The translations under genes were made by a program, and so were the position numbers. Below, piece after piece: positions 1 through 5,140 of a DNA stretch of 5,140 nucleotides. This stretch comes from Acidobacteriaceae bacterium (GTDB taxonomy: Bacteria > Acidobacteriota > Terriglobia > Terriglobales > Acidobacteriaceae): contig JAICMT010000147.1 in NCBI GenBank assembly GCA_025929125.1, forward strand, positions 1 through 5,140, given 5' to 3'. Position 1 is the stretch's first letter, and each line of letters starts with the position of its first letter. The notes beneath the pieces were generated by a model that saw only the letters and a program-made list of their open reading frames with translations, did no database searches and was not told where the DNA came from.

Positions 1-1112
1 ACCGAGATCAGCGGGGCGACGGGGTGGTTCACCACGCGCCAGGTGCGCGCGGAAGAGCGCGAAGCGATGGCGGCTGGGGGCGGTCTGGCGCGCAGCCGAA
101 CCGGCGCGGTGCCCGCCCGCAGCGCCAAGGCCGCACTCGCCGAGCGGAGTTTGTGGCCCGACAGGCAGCGGCGTTCGTGCACGCAATCGGCGCGGGCAAC
201 CTGAAGCTGATCGAGGGCCGGGCCGGGACCGGCAAGAGTTTTACCCTGGTGGCGACCCGCGACGCGCACGGGCGGGACGGCAAGCGGGTGATCGGTGCGG
301 GCCTCGGTGAGTCCGTCCGCCGCCAAGTCCTGCGCCACGGCATTGATGGGCGCCAGGCCCGCTTGATCCTGCTTTACCTCAAAACAGAGGCCTCGAGGAC
401 TGGAGGCAATGAGGTTGAGCTTGGCGGCTCTGGCGAGCTGATCGGCCTGGACGTGCGGCTAAAGACGAAGCACGGAGAGGCGGCCGGCGAGGCTGGACGC
501 AGCTCACGGGGGAGGGCAGGAGGTGACGTTCTCCCCGGCCGACTTCCAGGGCTTCCGGCACGGCTACGCGGAGACGATCTACCAGGGCCAGGGCAAGACC
601 CTGGACCGAACCGAACATATCTTTACCACACCGAGCACTGGCGAGTGGCGGCGTGCTACGTGGCGCTGACCCGGCAGCGCGAGAGCGCGCAGGTGTTCGT
701 AGCCCGGGAGACGGCGCGCGACGCCGGGCAGCTCGCGCGGCAGATGGGTCGGGGCGAGGTGTGCGCGGCTTCCATCGCATGGGTGGCCCACGAAGAGCTG
801 GCGACAACGCGGGTGGCGCGCCAGGCCGAGGCGATGGGACGCCCAACAACGAAATCGGCGAGGTCCACGCCCGTAGGCCCGTTGTTGAAACTCGGTGTCC
901 GACGTGCCGAGCTGGTCCAGCAGGTGCCACAGGCTGAGAAGGCGGAGGCTGCGGCCTTCCAGCAAGCGGAGCCAGCAGTCACAGCCGAGCTGGTGCAGCG
1001 GCAGGCAAAGGCGGGGCCCGCGAGGTGCTTGACAGAGCGGCGGCAGCAAGAGGCCGCCCGGGAGCGCCAGCAGGAGCGCAGCCGGCACCAAAGCCGAGGA
1101 ATGGAGAGATAG
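1..1112 (+). pseudogene. Broken Ti-type conjugative relaxase/helicase (TraA/MobA, MobQ-like), C-terminal part
   Basis: Such relaxases nick the transfer origin with an N-terminal domain and unwind plasmid DNA with a RecD-like helicase. Only helicase and tail remain here; the nickase part would lie upstream of the window. Frame 1 reads GWFTTRQVRAEERE and AALAERSL (1-153). Frame 3 then carries a Walker A motif, GRAGTGKS, at 216-239, and GELIGLDVRLKTKHGEA near 430-485. Frame 1 resumes with VTFSPADFQGFRHGYAETIY and QGQGKTLD (523-606). Frame 3 continues with TYLYHTEHW and YVALTRQRESAQVF (657-698), then a Gln/Glu/Ala-rich tail to TAG at 1110-1112. Motif order matches the family, but frames alternate and the segment between Walker A and GELIGLDV is far too short, lacking Walker B and other motor motifs. 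A 362-codon ORF from GTG 24 runs through, but it mixes real and nonsense frames. The gene cannot make an active relaxase. Family assignment is from recalled similarity. Confidence 0.85.
605..614 (+). repeat. 5-bp tandem duplication (ACCGA x2) causing a frameshift
   Basis: ACCGA occurs twice in direct succession inside the conserved relaxase motif. Removing one copy gives an uninterrupted reading GKTLDRTYLYHTEHW, the expected family sequence; with both copies the frame moves from 1 to 3. The duplication is seen directly. That it is the inactivating lesion, perhaps from replication slippage, is inferred. Confidence 0.8.
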
Positions 1113-1132
1113 CACGGTGCGAATAACTGCCT

Positions 1133-1166
1133 GCCGCACTATTTCATAAATCAAGGATTGTGCGGC
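1133..1166. repeat. Inverted repeat GCCGCAC-N20-GTGCGGC in the gap before the antiporter gene
   Basis: Two perfect 7-bp arms (1133-1139 and 1160-1166) flank a 20-nt, AT-rich centre that stands out in GC-rich surroundings. It lies 20 nt after the relaxase pseudogene stop and about 190 nt before the antiporter start. It could be an operator, a weak hairpin, or part of a recombination site. No T-run follows, so it is not a typical intrinsic terminator. The rest of 1113-1353 shows no gene and no convincing sigma-70 promoter. Confidence 0.4.
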
Positions 1167-1342
1167 GTGCACGTCCAATGCTCCTGCGCCGCATCTGACC
1201 ATGTCGAGCCTAGTGGCAGCAACGTCAGCCCAGTTCAGCGCAGCAGGAGCACCGGCCTCGGTCCGCCAGGGAACGTATACCCCTCAGGAACGGATGTCGC
1301 GCACCGCTTTAGGATGAGGTTCACGACAGGCACAGCAACAAC

Positions 1343-1346
1343 AAGG
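1343..1346 (+). promoter_or_regulatory. Ribosome binding site AAGG for the antiporter gene; supports the TTG start
   Basis: AAGG lies 7 nt before TTG at 1354. An in-frame TGA at 1315-1317 closes the frame upstream and no ATG or GTG lies between it and 1354, so TTG is the only start that gives a full first membrane helix. The next choice, ATG at 1384, would remove ten hydrophobic residues. Confidence 0.6.
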
Positions 1347-1353
1347 CGCGTCT

Positions 1354-2991
1354 TTGGAAACCATTACAGTTGTTCTTGTTCTCATGGTTGCGGTAGTGGT
1401 GAGCGGCTTCGTTTCGCGGATGCTGCCGTTGCCCATCCCTCGACCGCTTGTTCAGATCGCGTTGGGTGGCATGGTCGGCCTTGTCGCCAATCTGCGGGTC
1501 GAGCTCGACCCGGAAATCTTCTTCCTCCTCTTCATTCCGCCACTGCTGTTCCTTGATGGTTGGCGCATTCCGAACGAGGAGCTGCTGAAGGACCGAGCGG
1601 CTGTCCTGGAACTAGCGCTCGGCTTGGTCTTCTTGACGGTGGTGGGTCTCGGCTTCTTCGTGCGCTGGATGATCCCAGCAATGCCCCTGACTGTTGCGTT
1701 CGCGCTGGCGGCAGTGGTGTCGCCGACCGATCCGATCGCTGTCTCCGCTATCGCCGCGCGTGTGCCCGTCCCAAGACGCCTGATGCACATCCTGGAGGGA
1801 GAGTCGCTTCTCAATGATGCATCCGGCCTTGTCTGTCTCCGCTTCGCGATTGCCGCTGCACTGACAGGCGCGTTCTCACTTTCCGACGCTGCGCTCAGTT
1901 TCGTTTGGGTCGCGCTCGGCGGTATCACGGTCGGCTTCGGCGTTACATGGTTGACGGTAAAGGCCAAGCAATGGATTACGCGTCGCATCGGTGAGGAGAG
2001 CGGATCACAAATCCTGATCAGCCTGCTCCTCCCATTCGCATCCTATCTGCTCGCCGAACGCCTCCACTGCTCGGGGATCCTCGCGGCAGTGGCGGCCGGC
2101 TTGACCATGAGTTCTGTCGAGGCATCAGGCCAGGCAATGGCCGTAACCCGGATGCAGCAGAATACGGTGTGGGACACGATCCAGTTCGTCGCAAACGGCA
2201 TCATATTCGTGCTTCTAGGCGAGCAGTTGCCCTCGATCCTGGGGCCGGCGGCTGAAACCGTCCGGTTGACCGGCCATCATGAACCATGGTGGCTGCTAAT
2301 CTATGTCCTGGCCATAAACATCGGTCTGGTCGCGCTCCGCTTCGTCTGGGTCTGGGTGTCGCTCAGCTTCACCATTTTCAGGGCCAGGCTTCATGGTTCG
2401 AAAGCCCGAGGGCCGAACTGGCGACTCGTGGCGGCCACGTCGCTGGCAGGGATTCGCGGCGCAATCACTCTGGCCGGCGTTCTAACATTGCCGATCATGC
2501 TCAATGATGGCTCCCCCTTCCCGGCTCGAGACCTCGCTATTTTCCTCGCGATGGGTGTAATCATCGTGTCGATCATCGCCGCCAGCATTGGCCTACCACT
2601 GCTGCTTCGGGGGTTGGAAATGCCGGCCGAGCCCTCCTATCAAGAGGAGGAAGATCGGGTGCGAGTGGCTGCGGCCGAGGCCGCGATCGCCGAGATCGAG
2701 CGTGTCCAGCACAAACTAGCCGCGGGCCGCAGGGATGCCGATGTCTACATAGCGGCGGCGGCGCGCGTCATGGACTTCTATCGCACCCGCATCGAGGCCC
2801 GCTCGCGCCAGGGAGAGGCCGCGACTCTCGCGAGAGAAAGCGAGGGCGCAGAACGGAGGATGCGGATGGCAGCGGTCAGAGCCGAGCGCGCTGTGGTCTT
2901 TCGGATGCTGCGGTCACAGCAGATTAGCAGCGAGACAGCCGGCAAGCTCGTGCGTCAACTTGATCTGCTGGAAGCGCGGTACGACGCTTGA
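1354..2991 (+). CDS. CPA1-family Na+/H+ antiporter (YjcE/NhaP type)
   Basis: Inner-membrane secondary transporter that exchanges Na+ (or K+) for protons, for pH and salt homeostasis. At 545 residues it has the usual length of the bacterial CPA1 branch typified by E. coli YjcE. Hydrophobic helices fill residues 4-420. Family motifs visible: FIPPLLFLDGW (60-70), SPTDPIAV (123-130, with the unwound-helix Asp126), EGESLLNDASG (148-158, with the Asn154-Asp155 pair expected in CPA1 ion sites), WDTIQFVANGIIFVLLGEQ (273-291) and GIRGAITLAG (366-375, with the conserved Arg368). Residues from about 423 form a charged, Ala/Glu/Arg-rich, probably helical cytoplasmic tail of some 120 residues, normal for this branch and possibly regulatory. 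The start is TTG with AAGG 7 nt upstream. No frameshift or missing key residue is seen, so the gene looks functional. Upstream is the broken relaxase; downstream, about 200 bp away on the same strand, is the molybdoenzyme gene. Ion preference cannot be read from sequence. Confidence 0.93.
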   Translation: METITVVLVLMVAVVVSGFVSRMLPLPIPRPLVQIALGGMVGLVANLRVELDPEIFFLLFIPPLLFLDGWRIPNEELLKDRAAVLELALGLVFLTVVGLGFFVRWMIPAMPLTVAFALAAVVSPTDPIAVSAIAARVPVPRRLMHILEGESLLNDASGLVCLRFAIAAALTGAFSLSDAALSFVWVALGGITVGFGVTWLTVKAKQWITRRIGEESGSQILISLLLPFASYLLAERLHCSGILAAVAAGLTMSSVEASGQAMAVTRMQQNTVWDTIQFVANGIIFVLLGEQLPSILGPAAETVRLTGHHEPWWLLIYVLAINIGLVALRFVWVWVSLSFTIFRARLHGSKARGPNWRLVAATSLAGIRGAITLAGVLTLPIMLNDGSPFPARDLAIFLAMGVIIVSIIAASIGLPLLLRGLEMPAEPSYQEEEDRVRVAAAEAAIAEIERVQHKLAAGRRDADVYIAAAARVMDFYRTRIEARSRQGEAATLARESEGAERRMRMAAVRAERAVVFRMLRSQQISSETAGKLVRQLDLLEARYDA

Positions 2992-3102
2992 GCAAACTGC
3001 ACTCGAGCGATCCAAGCCACTTCTCCGTAGGCGTCGGCTTATTGCTGTCGTCGGCTTTGGCGGGACGGAATGGGAAGGATGCGGTCGGCGCTTGATCTGC
3101 TG
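2959..3102 (+). repeat. 12-bp direct repeat CTTGATCTGCTG (2959-2970 and 3091-3102)
   Basis: The first copy is in the antiporter's last codons (LDLL, followed by EARYDA) and the second in the intergenic region. Copies are 132 bp apart, in the same codon phase, and each is followed within a few bases by GAAGCG or TGAAGCG. It may be the scar of a recombination or short duplication, or chance similarity of Leu-rich coding DNA. Confidence 0.4.
3032..3057 (+). repeat. Pair of 9-bp direct repeats CGTCGGCTT (3032-3040, 3049-3057)
   Basis: Two identical 9-mers start 17 bp apart, in the intergenic region ahead of the molybdoenzyme gene. The spacing is about one and a half helical turns. They could be regulator half-sites but may be chance; no flanking promoter elements are clear. 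Confidence 0.3.
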
Positions 3103-3177
3103 CTGAAGCGGTTCATCACCGTTGGTCGCACCTGTCCGATTTTCTGGGACCACCTCAAAAGACACGATCAAGACTGA
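3079..3177 (+). other. 32-codon ORF ahead of the molybdoenzyme gene; leader ORF or gene fragment, uncertain
   Basis: ATG at 3079 opens a frame to TGA at 3175-3177, 16 nt before the molybdoenzyme start and touching its ribosome binding region. A purine-rich GGGAAGG directly abuts the ATG with no spacer, so initiation there is doubtful. The beginning, MRSALDLLLKRFITVG, loosely resembles the N-terminus of cyclopropane-fatty-acid synthase-like methyltransferases, and the rest does not, so it may be a truncated remnant. The alternatives are a short leader peptide with coupled translation, or a chance ORF. The resemblance is from memory and weak. Confidence 0.25.
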
Positions 3178-3181
3178 AAGA

Positions 3182-3185
3182 AAGG
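3182..3185 (+). promoter_or_regulatory. Ribosome binding site AAGG for the molybdoenzyme gene; supports ATG 3194
   Basis: AAGG within a purine-rich stretch (GAAAGAAAGG, 3176-3185) lies 8 nt before ATG 3194. The frame is open further upstream to a TTG at 3122, but the 24 extra residues are polar, have no ribosome binding site at proper distance, and lie in the intergenic sequence. ATG 3194 is therefore preferred. Confidence 0.65.
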
Positions 3186-3193
3186 CCAGAGTC

Positions 3194-4933
3194 ATGACGG
3201 ACTCGGTGAAAGTCACGCCGCCGCCGCACGATCCCATCGCGGCCAGCCTCACCCCGGCGGACGACCGCATTGTCCTCAGCCATTGGCTGCCTCCCCAGGA
3301 GGGCATCGTTCCCCGGATCCGCATCGGCCGGCGCTGGGTCAGCATATTGTGGATGCTGCCGATCACGGCCGTGGCGCTGATGTTCATGATCGCTTTCGCA
3401 CAGAGCCTACGTGAGCTTCCGGATGTCCAAGCCTTCATCCGGGAGTACGGCGGGATCCCGCAGGCCGCACCGTCGGTCGATACCGGGTTCCCTTGGTGGC
3501 TGCGGCTGCAGCACTTCCTGAACATGCTGTTCATGATGTTCATCATCCGCGCCGGAATCCAAATCCTGGCCGACCATCCCCGCCTGTATTGGAAGCGGGA
3601 CTGCACGCCCGGAACCGACTGGTTCCGCTTCCAGAAGGCGGTCCCGACCGGCCGCATATGGACCTCAAAGGACGATTCCGTGACCCTGCCGGGGTGGCTG
3701 GGCATTCCCGGCATCCGCCATTCCATCGGCCTCGCGCGCTGGTGGCACTTTTCGGTCAATCTGTTGTGGGTGCTTAACGGGATTGCATTCTATGTACTGC
3801 TGTTCGCAACCAATCAGTGGCTGCGGCTGGTGCCGGTCACCTGGGACGTGTTCCCAAACGCGGTTTCGACCGCTATCCAGTACGCCTCGCTGAACTTTCC
3901 GGTGGACCATAGCTGGACCCGATACAATGGGTTGCAGCAACTTAGCTACTTCGTAACGGTGTTCATCGCGGCGCCGGTTTCGATTGCGACCGGCCTGATG
4001 CAGAGTCCGGCGATTTCCAACAGGCTGGGTTTGCTCGGGACCGTGCTGAACCGGCAAGCTGCCCGATCCATCCATTTCATCTCGTTCTCCTGGTTCGTGC
4101 TGTTCATCCTGGCACACGGGATCATGGTGTTCGTAACTAGCCTGCGGCAGAACACCAACCATATGTTCGCCGGCGTCGCGAACAGCTCCTGGGTCGGGAT
4201 TCCGTGGTTCATCGCGGCCATGGTGATCGTGGGGCTGGCCTGGTGGACGGCTTCGCCGCTCACGCTCAGTCACGCCCGGCTGGTCCAGAGGGTCGGGGCG
4301 TTTATGATCGGGTGGCTCAAGGGCCTGGCCGAGTGGTGGGAGCCGAACGCCCAACTCACCGAGAAGGACATCTCGCCGCATTTCTGGATCAATGGCACCA
4401 TGCCGAAATGGGATGCGTTCGATGCGCCCCTGTCGGACAACTTCTCGAGTTATCGGCTGCGGGTCGGCGGATTGGTCGAGCAGCCACGGGAGTTCTCTCT
4501 GGCCGAGCTGAGGGCGATGCCGAAGCAGGAGCAGATCACGACGCATTTCTGCATCCAGGGCTGGTCTGGCGTCGCCAAGTGGGGCGGCGTGCCGATGTGC
4601 CACATCCTCGACCTGGTGCACCCGAAGGCAGATGCCCACTACGCCGTCTTCTACTCCTTCGCAGATGGCGGCGATGCCGGCCGCTACTATGATGTGCATA
4701 CAATTGGAAATATGCGCCATGAGCTGACCATTCTGGCCTATGACATGAACGGGGCGCCCCTGACCGTGCTGCACGGCGCGCCGCTGCGCTTGCGCTGCGA
4801 GAACGAGCTGGGCTTCAAGATGGTGAAATGGGTCGCCGCGATCGAGTTCGTGCATGACTTCGCCGACCTCGGCGCCGGCCAAGGCGGATACAACGAGGAC
4901 CATGAATTCTACGGTTACCGGATGCCGATCTGA
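3194..4933 (+). CDS. Membrane cytochrome b-molybdopterin oxidoreductase fusion protein
   Basis: Predicted inner-membrane redox enzyme of 579 residues: a heme-b membrane anchor fused to a molybdenum-cofactor domain of the sulfite oxidase/MsrP (YedY) superfamily. Six hydrophobic helices lie near residues 49-69, 107-125, 183-205, 248-270, 293-315 and 335-357. Histidines in or near helices, His107, His185, His294 and His308, are candidate heme ligands, as in b-type cytochromes that exchange electrons with the quinone pool. The C-terminal domain (about 395-579) has RLRVGGLVEQPREFSLAEL (421-439), then HFCIQGWSGVAKWGGVP (451-467), where Cys453 is the likely molybdenum ligand, and GAPLRLRCENELGFKMVKWV (528-547), the usual cofactor-binding end of this fold. 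No Tat or Sec signal peptide is visible, and helix count plus positive loops put both termini in the cytoplasm. No separate subunit or cofactor gene lies nearby. Substrate unknown: sulfite, sulfoxide, or another small oxyanion or oxide are possible. Domain calls are strong; heme ligands and topology are inferred. Confidence 0.88.
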   Translation: MTDSVKVTPPPHDPIAASLTPADDRIVLSHWLPPQEGIVPRIRIGRRWVSILWMLPITAVALMFMIAFAQSLRELPDVQAFIREYGGIPQAAPSVDTGFPWWLRLQHFLNMLFMMFIIRAGIQILADHPRLYWKRDCTPGTDWFRFQKAVPTGRIWTSKDDSVTLPGWLGIPGIRHSIGLARWWHFSVNLLWVLNGIAFYVLLFATNQWLRLVPVTWDVFPNAVSTAIQYASLNFPVDHSWTRYNGLQQLSYFVTVFIAAPVSIATGLMQSPAISNRLGLLGTVLNRQAARSIHFISFSWFVLFILAHGIMVFVTSLRQNTNHMFAGVANSSWVGIPWFIAAMVIVGLAWWTASPLTLSHARLVQRVGAFMIGWLKGLAEWWEPNAQLTEKDISPHFWINGTMPKWDAFDAPLSDNFSSYRLRVGGLVEQPREFSLAELRAMPKQEQITTHFCIQGWSGVAKWGGVPMCHILDLVHPKADAHYAVFYSFADGGDAGRYYDVHTIGNMRHELTILAYDMNGAPLTVLHGAPLRLRCENELGFKMVKWVAAIEFVHDFADLGAGQGGYNEDHEFYGYRMPI

Positions 4934-4969
4934 GTGTCCGCCCGGCAAGTCCGCGAGTCTTCGAATTGG

Positions 4970-5140
4970 CTAGCGGAACTGGGCGATAGTGGCCGCGACG
5001 TCATCAAAGAAGCGATCGATGGCGGCCTTGAAGACTCACCACAGCCGCTCGATCGGGTTCAGGTTGGGCGCGTAGGACGGCAGATAGACGAGGCGGATAC
5101 GGCAGCCGTCGCGGGTCAGACACTAGCACCATCCCTTCGA
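4970..5140 (-). pseudogene. IS630-family transposase, C-terminal remnant with in-frame stops
   Basis: On the minus strand the frame ending at TAG (4970-4972) reads RLVYLPSYAPNLNPIERLW, then a TGA, then VFKAAIDRFFDDVAATIAQFR. This is the C-terminal DDE-domain signature of IS630-type transposases (LVYLPxYxPxLNPIERLW), where the Glu of NPIE is the last catalytic acidic residue. The TGA at 5036-5038 replaces the Trp or other residue normally following RLW. A second in-frame TAG is at 5123-5125. Upstream of RLVYLP the reading no longer resembles the family, but a shifted frame begins MVLV, so a frameshift or deletion is likely there. The 5' part lies beyond the window. The gene converges tail to tail with the molybdoenzyme gene, 36 nt away. 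The terminal inverted repeat of the element is not recognised. Confidence 0.85.

Noticed and set aside
579..1202. 207-codon minus-strand ORF opposite the relaxase remnant
   Set aside because: The plus strand carries relaxase motifs here; the minus-strand product is Leu/Arg-rich without recognisable motifs.
1270..1310. Two GGAAC motifs (1270-1274 and 1287-1291) resembling the -35 of EcfG-type general stress promoters
   Set aside because: No CGTT-like -10 follows at 16-17 nt for either copy, so a stress promoter ahead of the antiporter is not supported.
2992..3060. Possible intrinsic terminator after the antiporter gene
   Set aside because: No stable GC stem followed by a T-run was found; the repeats there are direct, not inverted.
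2914..3759. 281-codon minus-strand ORF across the antiporter end, intergenic region and molybdoenzyme start
   Set aside because: It overlaps two well-supported genes, has no family resemblance, and its composition is typical of antisense frames.
3665..4948. 427-codon ORF on the minus strand opposite the molybdoenzyme gene
   Set aside because: It is a shadow of GC-rich coding DNA: the plus strand encodes a clear family protein, and the antisense product is Arg/His/Pro/Gln-rich with no recognisable domain.
4934..4969. Terminal inverted repeat or TA target duplication of the IS630 element
   Set aside because: A TA is present next to the transposase stop, but without the other end of the element no repeat can be paired.
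1..5140. CRISPR array, tRNA, rRNA or defence system
   Set aside because: No regularly spaced repeats, no tRNA- or rRNA-like sequence and no defence-type domains were seen; the intact genes are a transporter and a redox enzyme.

Overview
The window comes from a GC-rich bacterial genome. The protein types suggest an alphaproteobacterium, perhaps Rhodospirillales/Acetobacteraceae or Rhizobiales; this is an inference from remembered family resemblance, not a search. The layout is accessory DNA: two intact genes sit between decayed remnants of mobile DNA, which suggests an old plasmid or integrated-element boundary.

Region by region: (1) Bases 1-1112 (+) are the C-terminal part of a broken Ti-type/MobQ-like conjugative relaxase-helicase (TraA/MobA family). 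Recognisable motifs are spread over two reading frames. They can be joined by three small lesions, a 1-nt loss near 154, a 1-nt gain near 494 and a 5-bp tandem duplication at 605-614, and the middle of the helicase is missing. (2) Bases 1113-1353 hold no gene that I can support, only an inverted repeat and the ribosome binding site of the next gene. (3) Bases 1354-2991 (+) encode an intact CPA1-type Na+/H+ antiporter of the YjcE/NhaP kind that starts with TTG. (4) Bases 2992-3193 are an intergenic stretch with two direct repeats and a 32-codon ORF that ends just before the next gene. (5) Bases 3194-4933 (+) encode a 579-residue fusion of a six-helix b-type cytochrome membrane domain and a C-terminal molybdopterin-binding oxidoreductase domain of the sulfite oxidase/MsrP superfamily. 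(6) Bases 4970-5140 (-) are the C-terminal end of an IS630-family transposase with two in-frame stops, cut by the window edge.

The two intact genes point the same way but are about 200 bp apart and need not form an operon. Both products are inner-membrane proteins, one for cation/proton exchange and one for electron transfer. No pathway linking them can be shown. The most interesting item is the cytochrome b-molybdoenzyme fusion: it has no export signal, and its predicted topology puts the molybdenum domain on the cytoplasmic side, unlike the exported bacterial relatives of that domain.
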